In this document: positions 1 through 9,887 of the stretch, one piece after another
How positions within the stretch are numbered: position 1 is the stretch's first letter
Layout: every line of letters starts with the position of its first letter
Source of the DNA: Hyphomicrobiales bacterium
GTDB taxonomy: Bacteria > Pseudomonadota > Alphaproteobacteria > Rhizobiales > Rhizobiaceae
NCBI GenBank assembly: GCA_900468065.1
Contig: UBTA01000007.1
Location: 1-64,000, forward strand
Direction: 5' to 3'
Length of the DNA stretch: 64,000 nucleotides
Program-made: the position numbers and the translations under genes
The notes under the pieces: model-generated
Databases searched by the model: none
Seen by the model: only the letters and a program-made list of their open reading frames with translations
Told to the model about the DNA's origin: nothing

Positions 1-176
1 CTTCATCCTTGAACCCACCCTCGTTACAGATGAAAAGCACATAAGATAGATTATGGAACAACGCTGCGTGAAAACTCAGCCAGTCAACCGTATTCCTCCG
101 ATCCTGCGGCTTGACCTTACCTAGTCCCGCGGCTTAAGCGATACCGGTCTCCACCGTCAGCGAAAGACCCGGCCCG

Positions 177-1130
177 ATGAGCGATTTGCGCATTCTTTCA
201 GATGCTTTCATTCCTGAATTGCCAGGACGCTACAATGGCAAGGTGCGTGAGAACTACGACCTGCCGGATGGAAACCGGATCATCATCGCCACGGACCGGC
301 TGAGCGCCTTCGATGTCATCCTGACGGCAATCCCGTTTAAGGGTCAGGTGCTGACGCAGACGGCTCGCTATTGGTTCGAGGAAACCGCTGATATCTGCCC
401 AAACCATGTGGTGTCTTATCCGGATCCGAATGTCGTCATCGGCACGCGGCTCGACATCCTGCCGGTCGAGATTGTTGTGCGCGGTTATCTCGCCGGCACC
501 ACCAGCACGTCGATCCTGACCAAGTACCGCAATGGCGAGCGCGACATGTATGGCATCCGCTTGCCGGATGGCCTCAAGGACAACGCGAAACTGCCGCAGG
601 CAATCATTACGCCAACCAGCAAGGCGTTTGACGGCGGCCATGACGAGCCACTCTCGGCCGATGAAATCCTGTCGCAGAAGCTTTTGACCGCCGAACAATG
701 GGAAACCGTTTCGCGCTATGCGCTGGCGCTGTTTGCCCGCGGCCAGGAACGTGCTGCCGAACGCGGCCTCATTCTCGTTGATACGAAGTATGAATTCGGC
801 ACAGACAAGGACGGCCGCATCGTTCTCGCAGACGAAATCCATACACCGGACAGCAGCCGCTACTGGATCGCCGAAAGCTATGCGCAGAGCTTTGCCTCGG
901 GCACACGGCCAAAGAGCTTCGACAAGGATTTCGTCCGCGCCTGGGTGACCGAACGCTGCGATCCCTACAAGGACCCGATCCCGGAAATTCCCGCCGATCT
1001 GGTCGAGCAGACGTCAAAAGTCTATATCGAGGCCTTTGAAACGATTACCGGCAAACGGTTCGTTGCGGATGTTTCCGGCGCCACCATTCTCGATCGCATC
1101 CGGGAAAATCTGCGCCCGTATTTCAGCTGA
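177..1130 (+). CDS. purC: Phosphoribosylaminoimidazole-succinocarboxamide synthase (SAICAR synthetase)
   Basis: Purine biosynthesis enzyme that joins aspartate to carboxyaminoimidazole ribotide (CAIR), using ATP, to give SAICAR in the cytoplasm. The 317-residue protein opens with the family pattern GKVRENYDL (about residues 21-29) followed by TDRLSAFDV, and carries VVRGYLAGT and the DTKYEFG segment expected for ATP and substrate binding. It is of the longer, roughly 300-residue SAICAR synthetase type rather than the short 240-residue type; rhizobia commonly carry both, and only this one is in the window. The ATG at 177 has a weak AAAGA-like ribosome site just upstream. The next gene is convergent (ends at 1154), so purC looks like a single-gene unit or the end of an operon that begins left of the window. 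Confidence 0.96.
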   Translation: MSDLRILSDAFIPELPGRYNGKVRENYDLPDGNRIIIATDRLSAFDVILTAIPFKGQVLTQTARYWFEETADICPNHVVSYPDPNVVIGTRLDILPVEIVVRGYLAGTTSTSILTKYRNGERDMYGIRLPDGLKDNAKLPQAIITPTSKAFDGGHDEPLSADEILSQKLLTAEQWETVSRYALALFARGQERAAERGLILVDTKYEFGTDKDGRIVLADEIHTPDSSRYWIAESYAQSFASGTRPKSFDKDFVRAWVTERCDPYKDPIPEIPADLVEQTSKVYIEAFETITGKRFVADVSGATILDRIRENLRPYFS

Positions 1131-1153
1131 ACGACTTCAGCCTGCCCCACCCC

Positions 1154-1990
1154 TTAGCTGACGATCCCAGGCTCATTGATGACGTCGAATTCCAGCCGCA
1201 TGCCATCATAGGCCGGCTCGATGTGCTCAGGCGTCTCGCGCATCACTGTCTCGTAATCGAGCGGCGTGTGCATATGGGTCAGCACGGCTCGCTTGGGCGC
1301 AAAGCGCTCGATCCAGCCGAGCGACTGTTCCAGCGACAGATGGCTCGGATGAAACTTGTATTGCAGCGTGTCGATCACCAGCATGTCCAGCTCGGTCAGC
1401 TTGCCGATCGTCTCGTCCGGAAAATCGCTGACATCACTGCAATAGGCAAATTCGCCGATGCGAAAACCCATCGACATGATGCTGCCGTGGTGCTGAAGAA
1501 CCGGTTGCAGCACGATCGTGCCTCCGGCGCCGGTAATCATCACCGGCGCCAGCGACGGATCGATGATCCTTGGCTCGACGATCGGCGGATAATTGCTGCC
1601 CTCCGGCGTCTCCAGGCAGTAACGGAACCCTTCGCGGATGCGTTCCATCGTCAGCGCATCGGCCCAGATCGGCATGCGTTTGCCGGTGTATTGGACGTAG
1701 CCGCGCAGATCGTCGATACCGTGGATATGGTCGGCATGCGGGTGCGAATAGAACACAGCGTCGATATTCTTGACCTTCGCCGCGATCATCTGCTCGCGAA
1801 AATCAGGCCCCGTATCGATGACGACCGTGGTCGTGCCGCCATCGTCACCCGTCTGCTCGATCAGCAAGGCAGCGCGGCTACGGCGGTTTTTCGGATTGCT
1901 GGGGTCGCAGGCGCCCCAGTCGCCGTTGATGCGCGGCACGCCGGGAGACGAGCCGCAGCCGAGAATGGTGAAGACCCGCCTCACCGCCAT
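1154..1990 (-). CDS. MBL-fold metallo-hydrolase, PhnP / phosphoribosyl cyclic phosphodiesterase-like
   Basis: Metallo-beta-lactamase-fold hydrolase of about 278 residues. The metal-binding signature YSHPHADHIHGID is present, followed by a downstream LTHMHTPLDY segment supplying further metal ligands, and the start VRRVFTILGCGSSPGVP is typical of the PhnP-like branch that hydrolyses cyclic phosphodiesters or related phosphate esters. The exact substrate cannot be read from sequence. A longer reading frame is open to 2050, but the ATG at 1990 gives the conserved N-terminus and sits 2 bases from the tatD stop codon, so the two genes are almost certainly co-transcribed with tatD and metG upstream. 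Confidence 0.9.
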   Translation of the reverse strand: MAVRRVFTILGCGSSPGVPRINGDWGACDPSNPKNRRSRAALLIEQTGDDGGTTTVVIDTGPDFREQMIAAKVKNIDAVFYSHPHADHIHGIDDLRGYVQYTGKRMPIWADALTMERIREGFRYCLETPEGSNYPPIVEPRIIDPSLAPVMITGAGGTIVLQPVLQHHGSIMSMGFRIGEFAYCSDVSDFPDETIGKLTELDMLVIDTLQYKFHPSHLSLEQSLGWIERFAPKRAVLTHMHTPLDYETVMRETPEHIEPAYDGMRLEFDVINEPGIVS

Positions 1991-1991
1991 C

Positions 1992-2771
1992 TCACAGTCT
2001 CGGCATTTTAGAAAAGACGCGGAAAGCGTTATCGGTGGTGATCGCCGCAATCTCGTCCGTCGAAACGCCGATCGTCTCGGCTAGAACCTGCGCCGTATGC
2101 GCCACATAGGCCGGTTCGTTGCGCTTGCCGCGGAATGGTTTTGGCGCCAGATACGGCGCGTCGGTTTCGACGATCATCCGGTCATGTGGAACGGTTTTGG
2201 CGATCTCGCGCAACTCCTCCGATTTTGGAAAAGTCAGGATGCCCGAAAACGAGATATAGCCGCCGAGATCGACGCCGACCTTTGCCAGTTCTGGGCCGGA
2301 TGAGAAGCAATGAAGAAGGAAAGGGAAGGCCCCCTTCCCTGTTTCCTCGGTCAGGATCGCGGCCATGTCGTTGTCGGCCGAGCGGCTGTGGATCACCAAC
2401 GGCAATTGCGTTTCGCGGGCAGCGGCTATATGGCGGCGCAGGCCGATCGCCTGCGCATCTCGCGGGGCATTGTCATAGAAATAATCGAGCCCGGCCTCGC
2501 CGATGGCGACGACCTTCGGATGCGCTGACAAGCGCACCAGATCGTCCGTCTCGATATCCAACTCCTCGTCGGCATTGTGCGGATGCGTGCCGACAGAACA
2601 GAAGACGTTGGCGTAGGTCTCGGCGATGGCGAGGATCGTGTCGAACTTCTTCACGCGCGTCGAGATGGTGATCATCTGGCCGACGCCGGCCGCACGCGCA
2701 CGCTCGATGAGCGCATCACGCTCGGTCTCGAAATCCGGAAAATCCAGATGGCAATGGGTGTCGATCAGCAT
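1992..2771 (-). CDS. tatD: TatD family metal-dependent hydrolase (DNase)
   Basis: Amidohydrolase-superfamily nuclease of 259 residues, the usual TatD/YcfH length. The metal-binding HxH motif is in DTHCHLDFPD at the N-terminus; EAGLDYFYD gives the conserved Glu, and ETDAPYLAPKPFRG the catalytic Asp region. Members of the family act as 3'-5' exonucleases or deacylases in the cytoplasm. The gene lies 12 bases after metG and 2 bases before the MBL-fold hydrolase, an order (tmk, holB, metG, tatD, MBL) widely conserved in rhizobia, which supports one operon for replication and translation housekeeping genes. Confidence 0.95.
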   Translation of the reverse strand: MLIDTHCHLDFPDFETERDALIERARAAGVGQMITISTRVKKFDTILAIAETYANVFCSVGTHPHNADEELDIETDDLVRLSAHPKVVAIGEAGLDYFYDNAPRDAQAIGLRRHIAAARETQLPLVIHSRSADNDMAAILTEETGKGAFPFLLHCFSSGPELAKVGVDLGGYISFSGILTFPKSEELREIAKTVPHDRMIVETDAPYLAPKPFRGKRNEPAYVAHTAQVLAETIGVSTDEIAAITTDNAFRVFSKMPRL

Positions 2772-2783
2772 CGCGAGCGGTCC

Positions 2784-4334
2784 TTAAGCTTCCGGCGGGA
2801 CGTAACGCGGGAAAACCGGCTTCGGTGCTTCCAGCGCCGTTCCGGCAATCAGGCGTCCGGCCTCACCGAGCGAGGCAAAATCACGCTTGCCGGCGGGCAC
2901 TGCCACGAGGTCGAGCAGCTTTGCAGATGATTCCGGCATGAAGGGCTGCAACAGAATGGCGATCTGGCGCACGACATCCGCCGTAACATAGAGCACGGTC
3001 GCCATGCGCGTGGGGTCGGTCTTTTTCAGTGCCCAGGGTTCCTGACCGGCAAAATAGCGATCGGCCTCGGAAACGACGGCGATGATCGAGGCCAGTGCCC
3101 GGTGGATCATCAGAGCGTTCATGTCGTCGCGGGTCGAGGCATGCAGCGCATCGGCAGCAGCAAGCATCGCCTTGTCTTCGTCGTTCAGCGTGCCGCATTC
3201 CGGGATCTGCCCGTCGCAGTTCTTGACGATCATCGATAGCGAGCGGCTGGCCAGATTGCCGATGCCGTTGGCGAGGTCGGAATTGATGCGGGTGGCAATC
3301 CCCTCCTCGCTATAGCTGCCGTCTTGGCCAAAGGAGACCTCGCGCAGAAAGAAATAGCGGATCGGATCGAGGCCGAAATGCGCGACCAGATTGACGGGAT
3401 CGACAACGTTGCCGAGCGACTTCGACATCTTCTCACCCTTGTTGAGCAGGAAGCCGTGGGCAAACACCTTCTTCGGTAGCGGCAGGCCGGCCGACATCAG
3501 GAAGGCTGGCCAGTAGACCGCATGGAAGCGGATGATGTCCTTGCCGATCATGTGGACATTGGCAGGCCAGAACTTGGCGCGCGGGCCTTGCGGATCGGTG
3601 AGGTAACCGGTCGCGGTGATATAGTTGGTCAGCGCATCGACCCAGACATACATGACGTGGCTTGGATCGTTGGGCACCGGAATGCCCCAATCGAATGTGG
3701 TGCGCGACATCGACAGGTCGCGCAGGCCGGATTTCACGAAGGAAATCACCTCGTTGCGGCGCTCGGCTGGGCCGATGAAGTCCGGATTGTCTTCGTAATA
3801 CTGAAGCAGCTTGTCCTGATAGGCGGAGAGCTTGAAGAAGTAGCTGGCTTCCTCCACCCATTCGACCGGCGACCCCTGTGGCCCGTAGCGGACGCCGTCG
3901 CCGCGCACTTCCGTTTCGCCTTCCTGATAATAGGCCTCGTCGCGCACCGAGTACCAGCCGGAATAGCTGTCCTTGTAGAGGTCTCCCGCCTCGCCCATGC
4001 GGTTCCAGATGTTCTTGACGGCCTCATGATGACGCGGTTCGGTCGTGCGGATGAAATCATCGTTCGAGGCGTTCAAGAGAACCGCCATGCTCTGGAATTC
4101 AGCCGAGTTGCGGTCGGCCAATTCCTGCGGGCTGATGCCTTCCTTGCGCGCCGTCTGCTGCATCTTCTGGCCGTGTTCATCGGTCCCTGTCAGGAACAGC
4201 ACCTCACGCCCCTCCAGCCGCTGGTAACGCGCCACCGCATCGGTCGCGATCAGCTCGTAGGCATGGCCGATATGCGGCTTGCCGTTCGGATAGGAGATCG
4301 CGGTGGTGATATAGAAAGGGGACGTGTCGGTCAT
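2784..4334 (-). CDS. metG: Methionyl-tRNA synthetase
   Basis: Class I aminoacyl-tRNA synthetase that charges tRNA-Met. The HIGH-type ATP-binding motif appears as [12 protein letters not shown] near the N-terminus and the KMSKS loop as [11 protein letters not shown]. The protein is 516 residues when started at the ATG at 4334 ([10 protein letters not shown]), which is the expected N-terminus of alphaproteobacterial MetG; the open frame extends to 4529, but that extra stretch is not like the family. The C-terminal dimerisation domain of the long E. coli form is absent, as is usual for short bacterial MetG proteins. A gap of about 160 bases separates it from holB. Confidence 0.97.
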   Translation of the reverse strand: MTDTSPFYITTAISYPNGKPHIGHAYELIATDAVARYQRLEGREVLFLTGTDEHGQKMQQTARKEGISPQELADRNSAEFQSMAVLLNASNDDFIRTTEPRHHEAVKNIWNRMGEAGDLYKDSYSGWYSVRDEAYYQEGETEVRGDGVRYGPQGSPVEWVEEASYFFKLSAYQDKLLQYYEDNPDFIGPAERRNEVISFVKSGLRDLSMSRTTFDWGIPVPNDPSHVMYVWVDALTNYITATGYLTDPQGPRAKFWPANVHMIGKDIIRFHAVYWPAFLMSAGLPLPKKVFAHGFLLNKGEKMSKSLGNVVDPVNLVAHFGLDPIRYFFLREVSFGQDGSYSEEGIATRINSDLANGIGNLASRSLSMIVKNCDGQIPECGTLNDEDKAMLAAADALHASTRDDMNALMIHRALASIIAVVSEADRYFAGQEPWALKKTDPTRMATVLYVTADVVRQIAILLQPFMPESSAKLLDLVAVPAGKRDFASLGEAGRLIAGTALEAPKPVFPRYVPPEA

Positions 4335-4494
4335 GATCGGGTTTCGGCCTGTCTCTGATCTTGGGTGTCTGGCTATTAGCGCATCCAACGGCGGGATGAA
4401 ACAGTGCACGCTTAGAAAAGCGGCAACGCGCCGCTGCTCTGCGCCTGTGCAAAACCAATATCGAAGCTGCCATTGCAGGGAGCAGAGTGGAAAT

Positions 4495-5538
4495 TCAGGC
4501 CACCGCGCGAGACGCTGCCCTGAGATCATCCAGAATCGACAAAACCGTTTGTTTGCGATCGAGATTGTAAGCCTGCGCCACAGTAATCCGCTCGGTCACG
4601 CTGCTGGAAAGGCGTGCGAACCGGTCAGCCCTGTCGAGATCGCCGGAATGGGCAGCGCGGCGCGCCTCGCCCATCATATGGCCTGTCACCAGCGCCAGGA
4701 AGAACGCGAAAATCGTTTCGCTGTCTTTTCCAGCCAGCACGTCAGCAAGCTTGTGCATGTCCTTGCGGATCCCCGGATCCTGCCCGGCCAGAATGGTCTC
4801 GAACGTCGTCATGATGTCGAGGCCGCCGTAATTGATCAGCTTCAAGGCTTCCGACACACTGCCGTCTGCTGCTGCCAGCACCTTTTGTCCATCCGGCCCG
4901 GAAAGATCGAAGCCGAGATTGTTCATGGCGTTGCGCATAGCGTCCGGCGCCAGCGGCTTCAGCTGTAGCGGCAGGCAGCGCGACCGGATGGTCGGCAAGA
5001 GCTTGCCCGGAGCATGGGTCAAAACCAGGAACAGCGACCGCTTCGGTGGTTCCTCGAGGATTTTCAGGATCGCGTTGGCGGCGTTGCGGTTCAGGTCGTC
5101 AGCCGGATCGACAATGACGATGCGCCAATTGCCCGTACCGGATGTCTGCGAAAAGAATTTTCCGGCCCGGCGCACTTCATCGACGGTAATGGCGCTTTTG
5201 ACCTTGCCTGTCTTGTCATCGACCGGGCGCGTCAGGTGCAAAAGGTTATGGGAGGCACCGGAGGCAAGCTGCCGGCTGGCGATCGAATTCGGATCGGGAT
5301 CGCCAAGTTCTGCCGGTGCCTGCTGCGGATCAGGATGTGTCAGCACATGATTGGCGAAGCGGAAGGCAAGCGTTGCCTTGCCGATACCTTCCGGCCCTTC
5401 GATCAGGATGGCGTGATGCCCCTTCCCCGACCGGTAGCTTTGCGCCAGAAAATGCTCGGCCTCCTGATGGCCGAAAAGACGCATGTTTTCGGCCGGAGAG
5501 ATGGCGCCGTCGAGAACGTCGAACCTGTCGGTGCTCAT
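4495..5538 (-). CDS. holB: DNA polymerase III subunit delta'
   Basis: Clamp-loader subunit of 347 residues. A Walker A-like loop, [13 protein letters not shown], lies at about residues 44-56, and the segment [19 protein letters not shown] followed by [11 protein letters not shown] gives the Walker B and sensor region of the AAA+ clamp-loader family. The cysteine quartet of the zinc module seen in E. coli delta' is not evident. Its start codon at 5538 overlaps the tmk stop by four bases (ATGA), so translation of the two is coupled, as in many bacteria where tmk and holB are adjacent. Confidence 0.95.
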   Translation of the reverse strand: MSTDRFDVLDGAISPAENMRLFGHQEAEHFLAQSYRSGKGHHAILIEGPEGIGKATLAFRFANHVLTHPDPQQAPAELGDPDPNSIASRQLASGASHNLLHLTRPVDDKTGKVKSAITVDEVRRAGKFFSQTSGTGNWRIVIVDPADDLNRNAANAILKILEEPPKRSLFLVLTHAPGKLLPTIRSRCLPLQLKPLAPDAMRNAMNNLGFDLSGPDGQKVLAAADGSVSEALKLINYGGLDIMTTFETILAGQDPGIRKDMHKLADVLAGKDSETIFAFFLALVTGHMMGEARRAAHSGDLDRADRFARLSSSVTERITVAQAYNLDRKQTVLSILDDLRAASRAVA

Positions 5539-6233
5539 TGTGCTGCTTCCGTATCCGGTCCGTTGCCCAATCCGGTCAGCATCGGCTCGATGATCGAAAG
5601 TACATGCGCGGCAATGTCGCTGGCCGAGGCAGATGCATCGACCACATGACAGCGCCTGGGGTCGGCACTCGCGATATCAAGAAAGGCTTCGCGGCGCTTT
5701 TCATGGGTTTCGAGTTCTTCCTTCTCGAAACGGTCGAGTTCGACTTCCTGGCCCGTCAGAACCTCCGCAGCCCCTGCCCTTCGCCGTACGCGCTCAAGAC
5801 CGAGAGCTGCCGGCAGGTCGAAAACGATCGTGCAATCCGGAGCGACCCCGTTGATCGCAACGCGCTCCAGCGCCTCGATGAAACTCGGCTCCAGATTGCC
5901 GGTAACGCCCTGGTAGACGCGAGAGGAGTCCATGAAGCGGTCGCAGATGACAACCATTCCTTTCAGGAGCGCCGGCCGGATGATTTCCTCGACATGATCG
6001 CTGCGGGCCGCAGCGAACAGGATGGCCTCCATGCGTACGCCAAATTCCTGGGCGGCGCCGGACAAGAGCACATGCCGCACGGCTTCCGCACCCGGAGAGC
6101 CACCCGGCTCGCGCGTCGTCAGCACACTGTAACCGCGCTCGCGCAAGGCATCGGCCAGCAGGCGAATCTGGGTGGATTTGCCTGCCCCCTCGCCGCCTTC
6201 GAATGTAACAAACAAGCCTGTTCCGACTGGCAC
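5535..6233 (-). CDS. tmk: Thymidylate kinase
   Basis: Phosphorylates dTMP to dTDP. The 232-residue protein has the P-loop FEGGEGAGKSTQ near residues 10-21, the TREPGGSPGAE substrate loop and the DRFMDSS motif that binds the nucleotide. These are diagnostic of bacterial TMK. It overlaps holB by four bases. About 170 bases separate it from the dacA-like gene upstream on the same strand; that gap contains small inverted repeats (for example TTCAATTGAA at about 6255) but no clear terminator. Confidence 0.96.
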   Translation of the reverse strand: MPVGTGLFVTFEGGEGAGKSTQIRLLADALRERGYSVLTTREPGGSPGAEAVRHVLLSGAAQEFGVRMEAILFAAARSDHVEEIIRPALLKGMVVICDRFMDSSRVYQGVTGNLEPSFIEALERVAINGVAPDCTIVFDLPAALGLERVRRRAGAAEVLTGQEVELDRFEKEELETHEKRREAFLDIASADPRRCHVVDASASASDIAAHVLSIIEPMLTGLGNGPDTEAAQ

Positions 6234-6401
6234 TGGTCATTCCCGTAGGTCAATTTTCAATTGAACATCCACGAAAATGGACGTCCCTGTCTGTGTGCCG
6301 CGACGCGCCAGCCACCGATACCGATGGCAGGTTGAAAGCGTGACACAGGGTCTGTTTAACTGATTGTGTCCGGCCGCGAAACCGCTGGTCGCGTCATTTC
6401 A

Positions 6402-7556
6402 TCAGAGCCAGAAGAACAGCAGTTCCTGCAGCGCATCTGCTGCCCTGCTGGAGAGTGTGCCCTGCCCTATGGCAGCATTGGTTTCAACCGGCACCTCGCG
6501 CAACAGCCGCGCACCGTTCCAGATCTTCAGCGTGCCTGCCTGCTTGCCGGCCTCCACGGGCATCGTCAGCGGCCACCGATAGACCACCTTGGCCGAAAGC
6601 CGTTCCGGATTGTTGACCGGCACAAGCACATCGACAGCATTCGCGGTGACGAGTTGAACATGCGATGCTGAGCCACCATAGACGCTCGCCTCGCCAACGC
6701 TATCTCCGGCTTCAAACAACCTCTTCTTTTCAAAGGCCGTCATCGACCAGTCAAGAATCTTGCGCGTCTCTTCGACGCGTTCCTTGTCGGTCGCAAGGCC
6801 GCCCAGCGCCAGAAAGACCCGTCGCCCGTCCTTCTTCATGGTCGCAACCATGCCAAAGCCGTACCCCTCGGCAAATCCGGTAGCAAATCCGTCGACGCCG
6901 ATATTGGCCGAGATCAGCGGCGTGCGGTTTCGCTGGAGGATCTTGTTCCATTCGAATTCGGTCTGGGAATAATATTTGAACAGGCCTGGGTGGTTGGCCT
7001 GGATGTGCTGTGCAAGTAGCGCCATGTCGCGCATCGTCGTCTTGTTTTGTGGATCGGGCAGGCCGGTTGCGTTGTGAAAGACCGAGCCGGAGAGCCCGAG
7101 TTCACGGGCACGATCGGTCATGCGCTTGGCAAAGGCCTCTTCGCTGCCCGTCATGCCCTCGGCCAGAATGATGCAGGCATCGTTGGCAAGCTGGACGGTG
7201 ACACCCTGGATGAGATCGACGACACGGACGCGCGATTTCAATGCCGCGAACATCGTCGATGTTCCCGATGGCGCGCCACCGGTTCGCCAGGCATGTTCGG
7301 AGACGGAAAATTCGGTATCGAGCGTCAACTCGTTCTTGCCGATCGCATCGAAGACGACGTCCATGGTCATGAGCTTGGCAAGCGATGCCGGTGGAACGGC
7401 GGCATTTTCGTCCTTGGCGAACAGAACCGTGCCTGTCTCGGCATCGATCAGATAAACCTGCTTCGCCTTGGTTTCAAAGGCCTGCGCCTGCGCTGCCATC
7501 GGCGCCCAGACAATCAAGACAAGAGAAATGAAAACAGAGACCAGTCGTATATGCAT
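6402..7556 (-). CDS. D-alanyl-D-alanine carboxypeptidase family protein (PBP5-like) with altered active-site motifs
   Basis: Exported serine peptidase-fold protein of the S11/PBP5 family, which normally trims the terminal D-Ala of peptidoglycan stem peptides. From the ATG at 7556 the 384-residue product begins with a signal peptide ending near AAQAQA. The nucleophile tetrad is intact (S58-L-A-K61). However the second motif, normally SxN, reads L123-A-N125, and the third, normally KTG, reads A225-T-G227, so the serine and lysine expected there are missing. The overall fold region, including the PBP5-like C-terminal domain, is full length and shows no frameshift, so the gene is probably expressed but may bind or sense rather than cleave. 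It lies directly downstream of rlpA and upstream of tmk. Confidence 0.85.
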   Translation of the reverse strand: MHIRLVSVFISLVLIVWAPMAAQAQAFETKAKQVYLIDAETGTVLFAKDENAAVPPASLAKLMTMDVVFDAIGKNELTLDTEFSVSEHAWRTGGAPSGTSTMFAALKSRVRVVDLIQGVTVQLANDACIILAEGMTGSEEAFAKRMTDRARELGLSGSVFHNATGLPDPQNKTTMRDMALLAQHIQANHPGLFKYYSQTEFEWNKILQRNRTPLISANIGVDGFATGFAEGYGFGMVATMKKDGRRVFLALGGLATDKERVEETRKILDWSMTAFEKKRLFEAGDSVGEASVYGGSASHVQLVTANAVDVLVPVNNPERLSAKVVYRWPLTMPVEAGKQAGTLKIWNGARLLREVPVETNAAIGQGTLSSRAADALQELLFFWL

Positions 7557-7624
7557 TCCAAACTCCGGCGCCTTCTCCGGCAATAGCAGCCGGCCCACCG
7601 GGGATCAATCGCGAAGGATCGGGA

Positions 7625-8659
7625 TTAGCGCATGACACTCTTGCGCTTGGCATATTCGACGATCGAATTCGGCGTCAAAGGGTTTTGATCAACCAGAATA
7701 GCATCGAAAGCAGTCTCGGAATCACTGACACGCGCTTCGACATAGGCCGCCGCATAGGCCATGTTGCCATTGGGCATTGGGATATATTCCGGCCGCTCGC
7801 GCGGGATCGGGCCGATCTCCGGCAGCATGGCGAAAGCATCGAGCCCGGCCGATGACGCGTGCGGCGTTTCGGCTTCGGCAAGTGCCGTCACCGGCACGCC
7901 CATGTCCAGGTTCGATTTGGACGGAATGGTCAGGATGCCGAGATTGCCGGCCTGCTTGCGCAGCGGCTCGTTCGACGCGACCATGACACCGGTGGCGATC
8001 TGGCCTTCCGGGAAGGCGTTCGGGGTGCGGTCGCCCTTCTTGACATAGGATGCCATCAGATAGGGCATATCGTTGCCCTCGAGCGGCGCCTTGCCGATAT
8101 ATTGCACGCGAACCTGGGCACTGCCCTTGCGCTTCATGTCGAGGAAGTCGGCAGTCTTCGACGAAACGTCGATGATGCGGCCATATTCATAAGGGCCGCG
8201 ATCATTGACCCGGACCACGACGGACGTGCCGTTTTCCAGGTTGGTGACGCGAGCATAGCTCGGCAAAGGGAATGTGGGATGGGCTGCCGACAGGTGGTAC
8301 TTGTCATAAACTTCGCCATTCGCCGTCAGACGGCCATGAAAGGCGGAGCCGTACCAGGATGACATGCCGGTCTTGTTATAGCCGAAATCTTCTTTTGGCT
8401 GATACCATTTGCCCTTGACCTGATAGGCCTTGCCGACCTGATAGCGGCCGCCCCCTTTGGGCACGGCTTTACCCTCGCCAACCACGCGCGGACTGGCCTT
8501 CACGCCATAAATCGACTCGGCAAAATACTCCTTGCTGCGCGGCTTGCCGTTCTTAACGCTGCTCGTCGAGCCGCATGCTGTCAGCCCGACGCAAAGCACC
8601 GGAATGGCGGCAACGCGCAATCCCTTGAAGAAAAAAGCCGCAGTCAGATTGGAAGTCAT
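7625..8659 (-). CDS. rlpA: RlpA-like septal ring lytic transglycosylase (double-psi beta-barrel lipoprotein)
   Basis: Outer-membrane-type lipoprotein of 344 residues from the ATG at 8659. The signal peptide ends in a lipobox (GLTAC followed by GSTSS). The double-psi beta-barrel domain is clear: GMSSWYGSAFHGRLTANGE, then AAHPTFPLPSYARVTN and VVVRVNDRGPY, containing the His and Asp used by RlpA enzymes that cut denuded glycan strands at the septum. The C-terminal 120 residues are family-variable and no SPOR domain is evident, unlike the E. coli and Pseudomonas proteins. It is followed 68 bases later by the PBP5-like gene, so the pair may act together on cell wall during division. Confidence 0.92.
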   Translation of the reverse strand: MTSNLTAAFFFKGLRVAAIPVLCVGLTACGSTSSVKNGKPRSKEYFAESIYGVKASPRVVGEGKAVPKGGGRYQVGKAYQVKGKWYQPKEDFGYNKTGMSSWYGSAFHGRLTANGEVYDKYHLSAAHPTFPLPSYARVTNLENGTSVVVRVNDRGPYEYGRIIDVSSKTADFLDMKRKGSAQVRVQYIGKAPLEGNDMPYLMASYVKKGDRTPNAFPEGQIATGVMVASNEPLRKQAGNLGILTIPSKSNLDMGVPVTALAEAETPHASSAGLDAFAMLPEIGPIPRERPEYIPMPNGNMAYAAAYVEARVSDSETAFDAILVDQNPLTPNSIVEYAKRKSVMR

Positions 8660-8818
8660 GTGCCCCACATCGCCATTCGCAAAACCTGTGCGCAGCACCT
8701 TCCCGCATTTGCCTCCGCGAAAGTACCGGCGTCACGAAACGTAACAGTCGATTAATCATGACAACAACGTGGCGAAAATGCGAATGGTTAACCGTGCCGG
8801 AATGAAACAATTGGGATT

Positions 8819-9085
8819 ATGGTTTACGAACAGTTAACGCCAGAGCGCCCGAATATTATCGGTACTGATCGAAAAGCGCTTGAAAGCGCAGGTCATGGAG
8901 GGGTGAAACCAGACGAATACGTTTCCTTAGCAGACCTATTCGAGGATGTCGTAGCGATTGCCGACGATTGTGCCATCTATGCTGCGAATACATGTGGAAA
9001 AATACTGCGGATCAGGCGGTCTGCAGATGGTACCGGTCGTCCGATCCGGAGTTCCTTGAACATCGCCGCGCCCAAAATGTACTGA
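8819..9085 (+). CDS. Hypothetical protein, 88 residues (doubtful)
   Basis: An open frame divergent from rlpA. The product is acidic in its middle part (SLADLFEDVVAIADD) and basic towards the C-terminus, with no motif I recognise, no signal peptide and no membrane segment. The upstream ribosome site is weak (GGGAT five bases before ATG). Base composition is lower in GC than that of the neighbouring core genes, in line with the tRNA-flanked accessory strip it opens. It could equally be a chance frame in the rlpA promoter region. Confidence 0.3.
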   Translation: MVYEQLTPERPNIIGTDRKALESAGHGGVKPDEYVSLADLFEDVVAIADDCAIYAANTCGKILRIRRSADGTGRPIRSSLNIAAPKMY

Positions 9086-9305
9086 GGAAAATCGGTTAGC
9101 GGTGTTTTATTCCGAGTTCACGGGCCCAGGCCGCAGCGGCGTCAGGGAGGAGCCTTCAATTCCATGCCTGCCGCCAGCAGCGCCGGACCCGGTTGACGTT
9201 CGCAATCGGCAGGCTATAAAGCGAGCCGTGACAGGCTGATCTCCGCATGTTTGCCCGGGAAAACCACCGCCCGCCAAACCGGTATCACCTCAATGCCCGT
9301 CATCA

Positions 9306-9395
9306 GGAAGAGTGTCCGAGTGGTTTAAGGAACCGGTCTTGAAAACCGGCGTGCGGGAGACCGTACCGTGGGTTCGAATCCCACCTCTTCCGCCA
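9306..9395 (+). tRNA. tRNA-Ser(TGA)
   Basis: Complete class II tRNA with 7-bp acceptor stem (GGAAGAG pairing with CTCTTCC), discriminator G and encoded CCA at 9393-9395. The anticodon stem CCGGT/ACCGG encloses the loop CTTGAAA, giving anticodon TGA at 9340-9342. A long variable arm precedes the T-loop GGTTCGAATCC. Its 90-nt length is right for tRNA-Ser. tRNA-Ser genes are frequent integration targets; no copy of its 3' end was noticed elsewhere in the window. Confidence 0.98.
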
Positions 9396-9614
9396 TTCCC
9401 CTGTATTAAATCATCCCATTGAGCCCGCAGAACCCCTGATAATCAGGCAAAAGGTTGGTCTCCGCTCTCCCACTCAACCTGCTCTAACCCGCCTATACCC
9501 AGTCAAAATCGGGTACCAAACCGGGAACTACGCGAAGAACGCTGTCAGGTTCATGGTGGCGTCATTTAATTAGAGTGATATAAAATACAAGCAGACAGTT
9601 AGAGGAGGTCTGCA
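9396..9614. other. Intergenic stretch after tRNA-Ser, no gene seen
   Basis: About 220 bases between the tRNA and the small lipoprotein gene. No long frame on either strand, no integrase-like sequence and no repeat of the tRNA 3' end was found. A small hairpin (CCTGATAATCAGG, about 9434-9446) lies near its left end. Confidence 0.5.
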
Positions 9615-9887
9615 ATGAAACTCTGTATGTTTTTGGCGGGCGCAGCTTTGCTTGCTTCATGCGCAGCGGTGGAGCTTGAGCCAATTCCCGGCAGTATTAC
9701 CTACGGTGGCCAACCACGTACCAAGCTGACCAAGTCGCCCGCGGGCAGCACGTTCAGCCACACTTTCCATGATCATCAAGGCAATTACTGGAGTGAGACC
9801 TATCAGATACAGGCTGATCGCTCGCTGAAGATCATTTCAAGACGAAGAGCCGAAGACTTTCAGTTGAACGCGAATGGCAGATTATAG
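9615..9887 (+). CDS. Small lipoprotein, hypothetical
   Basis: A 90-residue protein with a clear type II signal: a short basic start, a hydrophobic stretch and the lipobox LLASC at residues 12-16. The mature part is about 74 residues, polar, with an aromatic-rich centre (SHTFHDHQGNYWSETYQI). A strong ribosome site (AGAGGAGG) precedes the ATG. I do not recognise the family. It is isolated, on the plus strand in the tRNA-bounded accessory strip. The lipobox and ribosome site make it a likely real gene. Confidence 0.75.
   Translation: MKLCMFLAGAALLASCAAVELEPIPGSITYGGQPRTKLTKSPAGSTFSHTFHDHQGNYWSETYQIQADRSLKIISRRRAEDFQLNANGRL

Noticed and set aside
198-842. A 214-residue minus-strand frame inside purC
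   Set aside because: It is the antisense shadow of purC caused by high-GC codon bias, with no ribosome site.
8660-8818. CtrA-type sites in the rlpA promoter (several TTAA motifs near 8752, 8788 and 8836)
   Set aside because: The half-sites are not spaced seven bases apart, so none makes a full box.
9086-9305. Possible gene remnant on the minus strand (two frames giving ALLAAGMELKAPP and DAAAAWARELGIKHR)
   Set aside because: Too short and without a recognised family; the two pieces are in different frames and may be chance.
9306-9395. Integration site (attachment repeats) at tRNA-Ser
   Set aside because: No second copy of the tRNA 3' end and no integrase gene was found in the window.
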